From Roseivivax halotolerans (lineage in GTDB: Bacteria; Pseudomonadota; Alphaproteobacteria; Rhodobacterales; Rhodobacteraceae), in the NCBI RefSeq assembly GCF_900115815.1, contig NZ_FOXV01000005.1, forward strand, positions 186,001 through 250,000: DNA of 64,000 nucleotides, given 5' to 3'. The translations under genes were made by a program, and so were the position numbers. The notes below the pieces were generated by a model. The model was not told the DNA's origin and searched no databases. It was given only the letters and a program-made list of their open reading frames with translations. Shown piece after piece: positions 1-9,235 of the stretch (positions are counted from its first letter, which is position 1; each line of letters starts with the position of its first letter).

Positions 1-786
1 GTTGTTGCCGGTATTGGCGAAGGAGACGGTCACATCGACGCCACCGGTATTCTGGGTGATACCTCCGGCGACGTTCGTTCCGTTGCCTCCGACCGCGTTC
101 CAGCGGAACGTCTCGCTGAGGTCGGGTCCGGGACCGGTCAGCGTGTCGTTGCCGCCATAGATTAGATCGTCGCCGTCGCCGCCCTCGATCGTATCCGAGC
201 CAAAGCCGCCATAGACCGTGTCGTTGCCCGCGCCCGCGACGATCGTGTCGCCGAGCGAGGCGGTATCGTCGTCGATGCCTTCGCCTTCGCCGTCGGTATA
301 GGCGTAGTCTATGAGATCGCCGCCGGACGTGCCGTCGACATAGCCGACCGCGTAGTCCTCGTAAGAGAAGACGGGATCACCGGCCGCGCCATTTGGTGTC
401 GTATCGACCTGGTTGATCGTGTAGCTGCGGCCCGCAACGAGCGTTTCCTCGGACAGCGTGTAAAAGCCGGTTGCGGGGCCAGAATCGACGCGCAGGGTCG
501 CTACCTGGAACGTCTCGCCGCTGACGGTATCGGTGACGGTCCAGACCTCTTCAGCGTAGACCACCGCGTTGGTGGAGGTGCCGCCCGGTGTCGTGACTGT
601 CGCGGTCGCGGTCTCGCCCGCGCCCAGATCCTCGAGCCTAAGACCTCCGGCACCGGACTGGTTGTCGGTGATCACGGCCGTCCCGTTCGGCGTCGCCGCT
701 CCGTTCCAGGTGCGGGTCGCACCCGCGCTCGAGCCGAATTGGCCCAACGGGTCGGTCAGATAGATATCGAACGTGTAAGTCGGCAT
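1..786 (-). CDS. RTX-type calcium-binding secreted protein, C-terminus outside the window
   Basis: Reading leftwards from an ATG at 786, the frame is open to the window edge, so at least 262 residues are present and the C-terminus is missing. The N-terminus (MPTYTFDIYLTD) has no classical signal peptide, as expected of type I secreted proteins. Residues around 180-205 hold glycine/aspartate nonapeptide repeats (GNDTVYGGF, GSDTIEGGD, GDDLIYGGN), the RTX motif that binds calcium in a parallel beta roll outside the cell. The 170 residues before the repeats are rich in Thr, Gly and Asp and look like a beta-rich extracellular domain that I do not recognise. Type I secreted RTX proteins of Rhodobacterales often continue into further repeats or a Hint domain, which cannot be checked here. 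Function (adhesin, enzyme or other) is unknown. Confidence 0.85.
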   Translation of the reverse strand, partial: MPTYTFDIYLTDPLGQFGSSAGATRTWNGAATPNGTAVITDNQSGAGGLRLEDLGAGETATATVTTPGGTSTNAVVYAEEVWTVTDTVSGETFQVATLRVDSGPATGFYTLSEETLVAGRSYTINQVDTTPNGAAGDPVFSYEDYAVGYVDGTSGGDLIDYAYTDGEGEGIDDDTASLGDTIVAGAGNDTVYGGFGSDTIEGGDGDDLIYGGNDTLTGPGPDLSETFRWNAVGGNGTNVAGGITQNTGGVDVTVSFANTGNN

Positions 787-953
787 GGGACTGCTCTGCA
801 CTTCTGTGCCGCTGTCCTTCTGACGAGACGTCGCGGCCGGTTAGAATGCTCCGGCCGGGCCGCAGCGTTGTTAACCAGAACTAGCCGCGGGCGATGTCGA
901 AATTTGGCGAGGAATCTGTCTAAACTTGGAAAAGTCCATGGTCGCGAAACGAT

Positions 954-980
954 GAAACGCCCCCTATGAGGGAGCGTTTC
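954..980. other. Intergenic hairpin between the SDR gene and the RTX gene
   Basis: Arms GAAACGC at 954-960 and GCGTTTC at 974-980 pair perfectly. After one mismatch the stem continues with CCC/GGG around a five-base loop. No T-run follows on either strand, so it is not a textbook intrinsic terminator. It lies in the 278-base gap downstream of the SDR gene that should also carry the RTX gene promoter. Confidence 0.5.
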
Positions 981-1064
981 GCAAGATCGCTGGCAGGGGC
1001 GCGGAAGATGTGGCGAGAAAGCGGCGGAAGAGGATGGCTCGCCTGCGCTCCGCCGCGCACGATT

Positions 1065-1817
1065 TTACAATTCGCCGCCTGCGATCTGGATCGCCTGACC
1101 GTTCATGCTGCCCGAATTCTCGCCGCAGAGAAACAGCGCGGCCTCGGCCACCTCCTCGGAGGTGACAAGGCGTCCATGCGGGTTCACGCCGACCATGACC
1201 TTCTGCGCTTCGGCCTCCGACATGCCAGTGCGCTCCATGATCTTCTCGACATTCGAGGACACGATGTCGGTGTCGACATAGGCGGGGCAGAGCGCGTTGA
1301 ACGTGTAGGGCTTGCCCGCGTAATCGGCGGCGAGCCCACGCATCAACCCTATCATGCCGTGTTTGGAGGCCGAGTAGGCCGGTGCGCCCTTCAGGCCCTT
1401 CAGACCCGCGATGGAGGAGACGGCGATCACGCGGCCCCAATCTGTCTGCCGCATCGACGCGAGGCAGGCGCGTATCGTCAGGAAGCAGCCGTCGAGATTG
1501 ATGCCCATCATCTGCCGCCAGAACTCGAGGTCGGTCTTGTGGATTGCGCGGCCCTCGGCGATGCCGGCATTGGCGACGCAGATCTGCACGGGTCCGCGCG
1601 CCGTGACCGCGGCGGCGACACCGTCTTCGACCGAGGTCTCGTCCGAGACGTCCATGACGATGCCGTGGATCCGGTCAGTCTCGGCGGCCCGCAGGCGGTC
1701 CTCGCGCCGCCCGGTGATCGTCACTTGGGCCCCTTGCGCTGCGAGCGCCTGCGCTATGGCCAGGCCGATCCCGGTTCCGCCGCCTGTGACGAGCGCGTGT
1801 TTGCCGTCGAGATGCAT
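1065..1817 (-). CDS. Short-chain dehydrogenase/reductase, 3-hydroxybutyrate dehydrogenase-like
   Basis: A 250-residue classical SDR. Residues 11-18 form the nucleotide-binding TGGGTGIG loop, NAG lies at 83-85, Ser134/Ser135 and the catalytic pair Tyr148 and Lys152 (YSASK) are present, and the C-terminus ends in the usual NGQAIQIAGGE strand. The frame is open well upstream, but ATG 1817 is chosen because a strong ribosome binding site (GGAGGACC) sits just before it and the protein then begins directly at the first beta strand. Overall pattern resembles D-beta-hydroxybutyrate dehydrogenases, cytosolic NAD-dependent enzymes of poly- or 3-hydroxybutyrate use, but substrate cannot be fixed by sequence reading. 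It is followed on the same strand by the RTX gene after 278 bases and is divergent from the methyltransferase-like gene. Confidence 0.85.
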   Translation of the reverse strand: MHLDGKHALVTGGGTGIGLAIAQALAAQGAQVTITGRREDRLRAAETDRIHGIVMDVSDETSVEDGVAAAVTARGPVQICVANAGIAEGRAIHKTDLEFWRQMMGINLDGCFLTIRACLASMRQTDWGRVIAVSSIAGLKGLKGAPAYSASKHGMIGLMRGLAADYAGKPYTFNALCPAYVDTDIVSSNVEKIMERTGMSEAEAQKVMVGVNPHGRLVTSEEVAEAALFLCGENSGSMNGQAIQIAGGEL

Positions 1818-1940
1818 GATGGTCCTCCTTTGGTAGTGCGCGAAGCCTAGAAGCCGCGATGCTTCGGCCACAAGGGCGCTTGCCGCCGCTGCATGGCTGG
1901 CGCAGGCTGGACGTCGCGTCAGGATGCGGAGGGACCGAGG

Positions 1941-2372
1941 ATGCGCTGGATCGACATGCCGCCCGTATGGCTGGCGGGCCTGCTGCTGCTGTCCTGGCTC
2001 TTTCGTGGTGTCGGCCCTGACTTCGCGCTGGAGAGTGTCGGAGCCCTCATCGTGCTCGCTGGAGCCTGCGTGATCGCGCTCGCAGCGCGCGAGTTCCGCC
2101 GTCACCGCACCAGCATCATTCCCGGCGACGCGCCAAGTGCCCTTGTCACAACGGGGATTTATCGGTTCAGCCGCAATCCGATCTACCTGGCCGATGTCGC
2201 GATATTGCTCGGCGCATCGCTCTACTGGGGCTCGCTGCCCGGTCTGATCCTTGTGCCGGTCCTTGCCATGATCCTTCAGCTCCGCTTCATCCTTCCCGAA
2301 GAGCAGCGCATCCAGGCTACATTTCTTTCCGAATTCGACGCATACGCGCAACAAACGAATAGGTGGCTTTAA
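1941..2372 (+). CDS. Isoprenylcysteine carboxyl methyltransferase-like membrane protein
   Basis: A 143-residue integral membrane protein with hydrophobic segments near 8-26, 32-50 and 85-115. It carries the ICMT/phospholipid methyltransferase signature: GIYRFSRNPIYLA at 72-84 followed by the PEEQ motif near 119 and a Phe/Glu-rich tail. Bacterial members of this fold are probably small-molecule or lipid methyltransferases rather than prenyl-protein enzymes; the actual substrate is not known. ATG 1941 is preferred over an in-frame ATG at 1893 because GGAGGGACCGAGG directly precedes it and the first membrane helix then starts at residue 8. Confidence 0.8.
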   Translation: MRWIDMPPVWLAGLLLLSWLFRGVGPDFALESVGALIVLAGACVIALAAREFRRHRTSIIPGDAPSALVTTGIYRFSRNPIYLADVAILLGASLYWGSLPGLILVPVLAMILQLRFILPEEQRIQATFLSEFDAYAQQTNRWL

Positions 2373-2497
2373 CTCCGCCGGAACCTATGCTCTAGGTTCG
2401 AGCAATCCGGCGTGCGCGGGCGAGGGGTATGGCTTCCAGCCATCGCCGCGCTCTACGTTGGCACCAAGACCGATGGACCGAAAAGGGGACGAGATCC

Positions 2498-4072
2498 GTG
2501 AAGATTGGAACACCCAAAGAGGTGATGGAGGGCGAAGCGCGCGTCGCGATGACGCCCGACAGCGCCAAGATGCTTCAGAAACTCGGCTACGATTGCGCGA
2601 TCGAGACGGGCGCGGGCGACAAGGCCGGCTTCCCCGATGCCGCCTATGAGGAGGCCGGCGTCGAGATCATCAAGACCGCGGCGGCGCTCTACAAGGAGGC
2701 CGATGTCATCGCCAAGGTGCAGCCGCCGACCGATACCGAGGTCAAGCGGCTGTCCGAGAAGAAGCTTCTGATCTCCTTCTTCTGGCCCGGCCAGAACGAA
2801 GACCTGATGAAGGCCGCAGCCGACAAGGGCGCCAGCGTCATCGCGATGGACATGGTGCCGCGGATTTCCCGCGCGCAGAAGATGGACGCGCTGTCCTCGA
2901 TGGCGAATATCGCGGGCTACCGCGCCGTGATCGAGGCGGGCAACAATTTCGGCCGCTTCTTCACCGGGCAGGTGACGGCGGCGGGCAAGGTTCCCCCGGC
3001 AAAGGTTCTGATCGTCGGCGCGGGCGTGGCGGGCCTTGCCGCCATCGGCACGTCGACCTCGCTCGGCGCGATCACGCTGGCCTTCGACGTGCGTCCCGAG
3101 GTCGCCGAACAGGTGGAATCGATGGGCGCCGAATTCGTCTATCTCGATTTCGAGGAAGACCAGGAGGACGGATCGGAATCGGGCGGCTACGCCAAGCCCT
3201 CCTCGCCTGAATTCCGGGAGGCGCAGCTTGCCAAGTTCCGCGAGCTCGCGCCCGACGTCGACATCGTCATCACCACGGCGCTCATCCCGAACCGCGAAGC
3301 GCCGGAGCTCTGGACCGAGGACATGGTCAAGGCGATGAAGCCGGGCTCGGTGATCGTCGACCTTGCCGCCGAGAAGGGCGGCAATTGCAAGCTCACGCAG
3401 AAGGACAAGAAGATCGTCACCGACAATGGCGTGACGATCATCGGCTATACCGACTTCCCCAGCCGGATGGCCAAGCAATCCTCGCTGCTCTACGCCACGA
3501 ACATCCGTCACCTGATGACCGACCTGACCCCCGAGAAGGACGGGCAGGTCAATCACAACATGGAAGACGATGTCATCCGCGGCGCGACCGTCGCGCATGA
3601 GAAAGAGGTGACCTTCCCGCCACCACCGCCAAAGACAAAGGCGATTGCGGCGCAGAAGCCCAAGCCCAAGGAAAAGGAAAAGACCCCCGAGGAGAAGCGC
3701 GCCGAAGAGATGGCCGCATTCCAGAAGCAGACCCAGCAGCAGGTCGCGCTACTGGGCGTCGGGGCTGTGCTGATCCTCGCGGTGGGCCTTATCGCGCCCG
3801 CAAGCTTCATGCAGCACTTCATCGTCTTCGTCCTGTCGGTCTTTGTCGGCTTCCAGGTGATCTGGGGCGTCAGCCATTCGCTGCACACGCCGCTGATGGC
3901 GGTCACGAACGCGATCTCGTCGATCATCATCCTGGGCGCGCTCATGCAGATCGGATCGAGCTCGTTCCTGGTGATCCTGCTCGCCGCGGTGTCGGTCTTC
4001 ATGGCCGGTATCAACATCGTCGGCGGCTTCATGGTGACACGGCGCATGCTCGCCATGTTCCAGAAATCGTAA
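2498..4072 (+). CDS. pntA: NAD(P) transhydrogenase subunit alpha
   Basis: Subunit alpha of the proton-translocating transhydrogenase, which moves hydride between NADH and NADP+ in the inner membrane using the proton gradient. Translation starts at GTG 2498 after an AAGGGG site, giving 524 residues that begin with the typical VKIGTPKE. Residues 1-360 are the NAD(H)-binding domain I, with the Rossmann loop GAGVAG at 174-179 and the RQD-loop region. A proline- and lysine-rich linker (about 372-412) connects to four membrane helices at 415-524. This is the two-subunit arrangement, domain I and the first membrane part on one chain. pntB begins 15 bases downstream. Confidence 0.97.
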   Translation: MKIGTPKEVMEGEARVAMTPDSAKMLQKLGYDCAIETGAGDKAGFPDAAYEEAGVEIIKTAAALYKEADVIAKVQPPTDTEVKRLSEKKLLISFFWPGQNEDLMKAAADKGASVIAMDMVPRISRAQKMDALSSMANIAGYRAVIEAGNNFGRFFTGQVTAAGKVPPAKVLIVGAGVAGLAAIGTSTSLGAITLAFDVRPEVAEQVESMGAEFVYLDFEEDQEDGSESGGYAKPSSPEFREAQLAKFRELAPDVDIVITTALIPNREAPELWTEDMVKAMKPGSVIVDLAAEKGGNCKLTQKDKKIVTDNGVTIIGYTDFPSRMAKQSSLLYATNIRHLMTDLTPEKDGQVNHNMEDDVIRGATVAHEKEVTFPPPPPKTKAIAAQKPKPKEKEKTPEEKRAEEMAAFQKQTQQQVALLGVGAVLILAVGLIAPASFMQHFIVFVLSVFVGFQVIWGVSHSLHTPLMAVTNAISSIIILGALMQIGSSSFLVILLAAVSVFMAGINIVGGFMVTRRMLAMFQKS

Positions 4073-4087
4073 GCGGGAGGCAGGATT

Positions 4088-5524
4088 ATGGATTTCGGAT
4101 TCACGACGGCGGCCTATGTGGTCGCGGCAGTTCTCTTCATCCTCTCGCTCGGTGGCCTGAGCGGGCAGGAAAGCGCGAAACGCGCGATCTGGTACGGCAT
4201 CGTCGGCATGGCCATCGCGACCGTGGCGACGCTCATCGGGCCGGGATCGGGGCTTTGGTTCGTCTCGATCGTGCTGGTCGCGCTGGGCGGCGCGATCGGC
4301 TGGCAGCTCGCCAACAAGGTGCAGATGACCCAGATGCCCGAGCTTGTGGCGGCCATGCACAGCCTTGTCGGCCTCGCTGCGGTCTTCGTGGGCTTCAACG
4401 CCGACATCACCATCAACATGGTCGAAGCGGCGAAAGCCGCCGGCGAGAGTGTCGAGGGCAACTTCGCAGAGCTCGTCGCCAAGAAGACGCCGGTGGAGAT
4501 CGGCATCCTGATGGTTGAGCTCAGCCTCGGCATCTGGATCGGCGCGGTCACCTTCACCGGCTCGATCATTGCCTACGGCAAGCTTGCCGGTAAGGTCGAC
4601 ACCTCGGCCAAGCAGCTGCCGGGCGGGCATATGCTCAACCTCGCGGCCGTGCTCGGCTCGCTCCTGATGCTGGTGCTCTATCTCGGCGGATCGGGGTCCT
4701 GGACGCTCATCCTGATGGCGCTTCTGGCCTTCTTCATCGGCTATCACCTGATCATGGGGATCGGCGGCGCGGACATGCCGGTCGTCGTGTCGATGCTGAA
4801 CTCCTATTCGGGCTGGGCCGCGGCGGCGATCGGCTTCTCGCTCGGCAACGATCTTCTGATCGTGGTCGGCGCGCTGGTCGGCTCTTCGGGCGCGATCCTG
4901 TCCTACATCATGTGCAAGGGCATGAACCGCAGCTTCGTCTCGGTGATCCTGGGCGGTTGGGGCGGCAGCTCCGGCGGCGCACAGGCCGAGGTCGAGGGCG
5001 AACAGGTGGCCATCGATGCCGATGGCGTGGCCTCCGCGCTCGAGGAAGCGGACAGCGTCGTGATCGTGCCGGGCTACGGCATGGCCGTGGCACAGGCGCA
5101 GGGCGCGGTGTCGGACCTGACATCGAAACTGCGCGGCAAGGGCAAGACGGTCCGCTTTGCGATCCACCCGGTCGCAGGCCGCCTTCCGGGCCACATGAAC
5201 GTGCTTCTGGCCGAGGCGAAGGTGCCCTACGACATCGTGCTCGAGATGGAGGAGATCAACGACGACTTCCCCGATACCGATGTCGTCATCATCATCGGCT
5301 CCAATGACATCGTGAACCCGGCGGCGCAGGACGATCCCAACTCGCCTATCGCCGGGATGCCGGTTCTGGAAGTCTGGAAGGCCAAGAACGTCTTCGTCTG
5401 CAAGCGCGGTCAGGGCACGGGCTATTCCGGCATCGAGAACCCGCTGTTCTTCAAGGACAACACGCGGATGTTCTACGGCGACGCGAAAGCCACGATCACG
5501 GAGCTGCTGAGCAAGATCAGCTAA
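4088..5524 (+). CDS. pntB: NAD(P) transhydrogenase subunit beta
   Basis: Subunit beta partners PntA and provides the remaining membrane helices and the NADP(H)-binding domain III. The 478 residues match the family length. The first 290 or so residues form eight to nine membrane helices, followed by an acidic linker and domain III from about residue 310. The NADP-binding [10 protein letters not shown] loop lies near 328 and the later [10 protein letters not shown] and [16 protein letters not shown] segments are the conserved NADP pocket. A GGGAGG ribosome binding site precedes ATG 4088. An intrinsic terminator follows the stop, closing a two-gene operon. Likely role: supply of NADPH. Confidence 0.97.
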   Translation: MDFGFTTAAYVVAAVLFILSLGGLSGQESAKRAIWYGIVGMAIATVATLIGPGSGLWFVSIVLVALGGAIGWQLANKVQMTQMPELVAAMHSLVGLAAVFVGFNADITINMVEAAKAAGESVEGNFAELVAKKTPVEIGILMVELSLGIWIGAVTFTGSIIAYGKLAGKVDTSAKQLPGGHMLNLAAVLGSLLMLVLYLGGSGSWTLILMALLAFFIGYHLIMGIGGADMPVVVSMLNSYSGWAAAAIGFSLGNDLLIVVGALVGSSGAILSYIMCKGMNRSFVSVILGGWGGSSGGAQAEVEGEQVAIDADGVASALEEADSVVIVPGYGMAVAQAQGAVSDLTSKLRGKGKTVRFAIHPVAGRLPGHMNVLLAEAKVPYDIVLEMEEINDDFPDTDVVIIIGSNDIVNPAAQDDPNSPIAGMPVLEVWKAKNVFVCKRGQGTGYSGIENPLFFKDNTRMFYGDAKATITELLSKIS

Positions 5525-5549
5525 GCACTCCGAACGCTACTGGGAAAAT

Positions 5550-5580
5550 GGGCATCGCATCGCGCGGTGCCCGTTTTTTT
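5550..5580 (+). terminator. Intrinsic terminator of pntAB
   Basis: Arms GGGCATCGC (5550-5558) and GCGGTGCCC (5564-5572) form a nine-pair stem with one wobble pair and a five-base loop, followed by seven T. This is a canonical Rho-independent terminator 25 bases after the pntB stop. Confidence 0.9.
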
Positions 5581-5737
5581 GCGCTCCACCGCCCCGATGG
5601 ACGAAACTCAAGGAGGCGTGCGCCTCAATAGGCGCAGTATACCGTTGTACGCGCATAACTCATTGGATCGAAAGATATTTTCTGTTTCCCTATCTGAGTT
5701 GGCAGGCTACGTTGCCGCTAAGTCAAGGAGTGCGGAC

Positions 5738-7036
5738 ATGCCGCCGATTCAGGATCATCCCCTGCGATACAGCCTCGCGAACGAGCTGCATGCGCGGCCG
5801 TTTCCCGCGCTCAAGACGCCGTGCCGCGCAGTGTTCCTGGCGATCAAGAAGGCCAAGGGCGCGGCCTCGCGCGACAAGTCGCTCGATCTGCGGCACCTGA
5901 CGGACTTGCTCGATCGCTACGGCGCGCCGCATCCGCAGCCGGGCGCCACGCATTTCCAGGGCGCGATCGGGCGGCATATGCTGAAATGGGAGCAGCATAC
6001 CGAGTTCGTCACCTATACCGTTTTCCTCGAAGGGCTGGGCGAGCGCCCCTATGACGCCGCGGATTTCGAGGTCTTTCCCAGCGAATGGCTCGACGACGCG
6101 CCGGGCGTGCGGGTGACCTCTTGCCTCATCCGGTGCGAGATCCGGCCCGAGGGAGATGCCATCTCCGATCCTCTGGACGATTGGTTCGTGCCCGAAAGCC
6201 TCGCGGTCTCGTCGGTGATCGACGACGAGGCGGTGATCGCGGGCGATTTCCGCATCGATCCGGCCGGGCATACCCGCTTTGCCGTCTTCACCCGGCAGGG
6301 CGTCGGGCAGCGGCGCGTGGGGCGGATCGTGCAGCGGCTCACCGAGATCGAGACCTACAAGGCAATGTCGATGCTCGGCTTTACCCGCGTGAAGGCGATC
6401 AGCCCGCGTATGGGGGAGATCGACAGCGAGCTTACGCGCCTCATGGAGGTGATGACGCAAGGCGAGGCACCGGCAGAGGAGACGCTGAAGGCGCTGCTCG
6501 CGGTCTCGGCCGAGCTTGAAGCTCTTTCCGCGCAGACATCCTTCCGGCTGGGCGCGACCGGAGCCTACGAGGCCATCGTCGAGCAGCGCATCGACGTGCT
6601 GCGCGAGGAGCGCTGGGACGGGCGGCAGACCTTCCGTGAATTCATGACGCGGCGCTACGATCCGGCGATGCGAACTGTGAAATCCGCCGAGCGGCGGCTC
6701 GGCACGATGGCCGAACGGGCGATGCGGGCGGGCGATCTCTTGCGGACGCGCGTGGAGGTCGAGCGCTCAGCGCAGAACCAGCAGCTTCTGGAAAGCATGA
6801 ACCAGCGGGCCGATATGCAGCTGCGCCTGCAGAAGACTGTCGAAGGCTTGTCGGTGGTTGCGATCAGCTATTACGCGGTCTCGCTTGCTGCCTATCTGCT
6901 CTATCCGCTGGCCGAAGCTGTGGGATTGTCGCGGGGGATGCTGACCGCTGGTGTGGTTTTGCCGGTCGTGCTCGCGGTCTGGTGGATGATCCGGCGCATC
7001 CGCATCCAGATGGAGAAGCAGGGCCCCACGCTCTGA
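5738..7036 (+). CDS. DUF3422 family membrane protein
   Basis: A 432-residue protein starting MPPIQDHPLRY; the segment ANELHARPFP near the N-terminus is the DUF3422 signature. The frame is open upstream, but ATG 5738 is preceded by AAGGAG at 5725-5730, and the conserved part begins there. The long soluble region (1-365) has a helical, probably coiled-coil section rich in Arg and Glu before two membrane helices at about 372-392 and 400-418, so the bulk is likely cytoplasmic with a C-terminal anchor. The family is common in Proteobacteria and has no established function; no enzyme motif was seen. It stands alone after the pntB terminator and is convergent with the ABC permease gene. Confidence 0.85.
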   Translation: MPPIQDHPLRYSLANELHARPFPALKTPCRAVFLAIKKAKGAASRDKSLDLRHLTDLLDRYGAPHPQPGATHFQGAIGRHMLKWEQHTEFVTYTVFLEGLGERPYDAADFEVFPSEWLDDAPGVRVTSCLIRCEIRPEGDAISDPLDDWFVPESLAVSSVIDDEAVIAGDFRIDPAGHTRFAVFTRQGVGQRRVGRIVQRLTEIETYKAMSMLGFTRVKAISPRMGEIDSELTRLMEVMTQGEAPAEETLKALLAVSAELEALSAQTSFRLGATGAYEAIVEQRIDVLREERWDGRQTFREFMTRRYDPAMRTVKSAERRLGTMAERAMRAGDLLRTRVEVERSAQNQQLLESMNQRADMQLRLQKTVEGLSVVAISYYAVSLAAYLLYPLAEAVGLSRGMLTAGVVLPVVLAVWWMIRRIRIQMEKQGPTL

Positions 7037-7057
7037 GCGGCGCTTCGGCGGCACGCG

Positions 7058-7105
7058 CTGGGGGCTTTGCGCCCCCAGACCCCCGCACGGTATTTTCGCC
7101 AACCC
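7058..7105. repeat. G-rich Rhodobacterales-type intergenic hairpin with conserved tail
   Basis: Perfect arms CTGGGGGC (7058-7065) and GCCCCCAG (7071-7078) enclose TTTGC, followed by ACCCCCGCACGGTATTTTCG. From memory of Roseobacter genomes, a GGGGGC-TTTGC-GCCCCC stem followed by CCCCCG and TATTTT is an abundant intergenic element, but I cannot count copies elsewhere. Only one copy is visible here. It sits between convergent genes and could act as a bidirectional terminator. Confidence 0.6.
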
Positions 7106-7125
7106 AAACGGGCAGGGGCGGCGCG

Positions 7126-8106
7126 TCAGCGTCCCCGGATGCGCGGGTCGAGCGCGTCGCGCAGGCCGTCGCCGAGATAGTTCACCGAGAGCACGGTCAG
7201 CGAGATCGCGATCCCCGGCAGCATGACGCGTTCGGGAAAATCGACCATGCGCGGCACCGCGTCGGCCAGCATCTTGCCCCAGGTCGGGTAATCGGAAGGG
7301 AAGCCCACGCCGAGGAAGGACAGCGCGCTTTCGGTGATGATCGCGGTGGCAAGGCCGAGCGTTGCCGAGACCATGATCGGCGAGAGAACGTTCGGCAGAA
7401 GGTGGCGGCGGATGATCTTGCCGCTCGTGGTGCCGATGGAGCGCGCGGCGAGGATGAACTCGCGTTCCTTGAGCGCGAGGATATCGCCGCGCACGATCCG
7501 TGCCGTAGGCATCCAGGATGTCAGGCCGATCACCGTCACGATCAGGATGAACATGCCCCCCTCGGGGCCGAAATTGGCGCGCAGCGGCTGACGGAAGAGC
7601 GTCACCGCCACGAGAAGGAGCGGCAGGATCGGCAGCGACAGGAACAAGTCCGTAAGGCGCATGAGGATGCCGTCGAGGCGTTTGAAATAGCCCGCGACAA
7701 CACCCACCGCCGTGCCGATCAGCAAGGACAGCACCATCGCCGCCCAGCCGACCGCCATCGAGGCGCGCCCTCCCGCGATCATCTGCGCGAGTTGATCGCG
7801 GCCAAGATTGTCCGTGCCGAACGGGTGCGCCCAGGACACCTTAGCGCTGCCATCCCAGATGATCGTATAGATCGGGCGCAGATCCTTGTTGCGAATATCG
7901 AGGGTTTGCGGATCGAGCGTCAAGATCCACGGGCCGACCAGCACCGCGAGCGTGATGAACACGAGGAAAGCCCCGCCCATCATCGCGCCCTTGTGCCGGG
8001 TGAATTGCTGCCAGACATCGACCCATTGGCTGCGGGGCGGCTCGAGCGGGCCTTCGTCGGCCAGCGCGTCGATCGCGACGGGGGAGGCGGGGACAGGCTC
8101 AGTCAT
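7126..8106 (-). CDS. Peptide-type ABC transporter permease (OppC/DppC family)
   Basis: Second inner-membrane permease of an oligopeptide/dipeptide-type importer, 326 residues. A 40-residue cytoplasmic N-terminus with WVDVWQQFTRHKGAMMG precedes the first helix (about 40-61), the normal OppC layout. Five further helices follow; the EAA-type coupling region (near REFILAARSIG and the following HLLPN) contacts the ATPase. ATG 8106 overlaps the end of the upstream permease gene by eight bases, which argues for translational coupling. Substrate is not readable from the permease; peptides, opines or other solutes are possible. Confidence 0.92.
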   Translation of the reverse strand: MTEPVPASPVAIDALADEGPLEPPRSQWVDVWQQFTRHKGAMMGGAFLVFITLAVLVGPWILTLDPQTLDIRNKDLRPIYTIIWDGSAKVSWAHPFGTDNLGRDQLAQMIAGGRASMAVGWAAMVLSLLIGTAVGVVAGYFKRLDGILMRLTDLFLSLPILPLLLVAVTLFRQPLRANFGPEGGMFILIVTVIGLTSWMPTARIVRGDILALKEREFILAARSIGTTSGKIIRRHLLPNVLSPIMVSATLGLATAIITESALSFLGVGFPSDYPTWGKMLADAVPRMVDFPERVMLPGIAISLTVLSVNYLGDGLRDALDPRIRGR

Positions 8107-9136
8107 AGCGGATCCTGGGGTCGAGCACGCCGTAGAGCACATCTGCGATGAGATTGAACATCACGATGAGGAAGGCGAAGATGAATGTCAGCGTCATCAC
8201 CATCGGCAGATCGTTGGCGAAGAGCGCGGTGATAAGAAGCTGGCCGATCCCGTTCACCTTGAAGACGTTTTCGGTGATGATCGCGCCGCCGAAGATCGCG
8301 GGCACGCCGAGCGCGATCACGGTGACGACGGGGATCATTGAATTGCGCAGGACGTGGATCGTAACCACCACCGCTTCGGAAAGGCCCTTGGCGCGCGCCG
8401 TGCGCACGTAATCGGCGCCGAGATTGTCGAGCATCGAGGCGCGCATGTAGCGCGAGATCTGCGCGGTCGTCTGCAGCGCCAGCACCATGACCGGCATGAC
8501 CATCTGCTGAAGCTGGACCTTGAAGCTCGCCCAGTCGTTCACGACATGGGTCGTGTCGTAGATCGAGGGGAACCAGCCGAGGCTCACCGAGAAGATCACG
8601 ATCAGGAGCGGTCCGGTGAAGAATGGCGGGATCGAGAAGCCGATCATTGTGACGAACGTGCCCGCCTGGTCGAACACCGAGTATTGCCGGTAGGCTGAAT
8701 AGACGCCGATCGGCAGCGCGATCAGCACGCCCACGACGTAGGCGAGGCCCACGACCCACATGGTCTGCGGCAGGCGCTGGATCACGATGTCCATCACCGG
8801 AGAGCGCGTCTGCCAGGAGATCACCCTGAGCTCGTTCTGATACAGCTGCGTGTCGGGCAGCCAGCCCAGAAGCCAGGACTCGCGTGTCACCCAGTCGATG
8901 AAGACCTGAGGCTCGATCCAGAAGACCTGCACCAGCCATTTCCAGTATTGCACGAGCGGCGGCTCACCGAGGCCGAGCGCCTCGCGCATCTGCTGTTTCA
9001 CCTCGGGCGGGACGGTCAGCGGCACCTGCGCCATCGGATCGCCGGGCGCGAGCTGCAAAAGCATGAAGATGGCGAAGCTGATGAAGAGCAGCGTCGGCAC
9101 CGCGAGGACAAGTCGTCGGATCGTATAGGTCAGCAT
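8099..9136 (-). CDS. Peptide-type ABC transporter permease (OppB/DppB family)
   Basis: First permease of the importer, 345 residues. The N-terminus MLTYTIRRLVLAVPTLLFISF and the following LAPGDP are diagnostic of the OppB/DppB family. A large periplasmic loop (about 35-130) separates helix 1 from the rest, longer than in DppB and similar to transporters with large binding proteins. The coupling region near RTARAKGLSEAVVVTIHVLRN contains the EAA motif. The gene lies 99 bases downstream of the binding-protein gene, with a strong hairpin between them, and overlaps the next permease gene. Confidence 0.93.
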   Translation of the reverse strand: MLTYTIRRLVLAVPTLLFISFAIFMLLQLAPGDPMAQVPLTVPPEVKQQMREALGLGEPPLVQYWKWLVQVFWIEPQVFIDWVTRESWLLGWLPDTQLYQNELRVISWQTRSPVMDIVIQRLPQTMWVVGLAYVVGVLIALPIGVYSAYRQYSVFDQAGTFVTMIGFSIPPFFTGPLLIVIFSVSLGWFPSIYDTTHVVNDWASFKVQLQQMVMPVMVLALQTTAQISRYMRASMLDNLGADYVRTARAKGLSEAVVVTIHVLRNSMIPVVTVIALGVPAIFGGAIITENVFKVNGIGQLLITALFANDLPMVMTLTFIFAFLIVMFNLIADVLYGVLDPRIRYD

Positions 9137-9198
9137 GGGGTGTCGGCCGTTCTTGGAGGCGGTGAGGGGCTGGGCTGGGCGTCACCCGACGCGGAGGT

Positions 9199-9227
9199 TC
9201 GGGGCGCGCGTTGCTCGCGCGCCCCGA
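9199..9227 (-). promoter_or_regulatory. Intra-operon hairpin between binding-protein and permease genes
   Basis: Perfect 12-base-pair stem: TCGGGGCGCGCG at 9199-9210 and CGCGCGCCCCGA at 9216-9227, loop TTGCT. No T-run follows on the minus strand. Such hairpins behind binding-protein genes commonly protect the upstream mRNA or attenuate the downstream genes, so that binding protein exceeds permease; that role is inferred here. Confidence 0.65.
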
Positions 9228-9235
9228 CGTGAGGA

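Noticed and set aside
3749-5194. Open frame opposite pntA and pntB
   Set aside because: Composition is His/Arg/Asp-rich as in antisense frames of high-GC genes; no start site or family.
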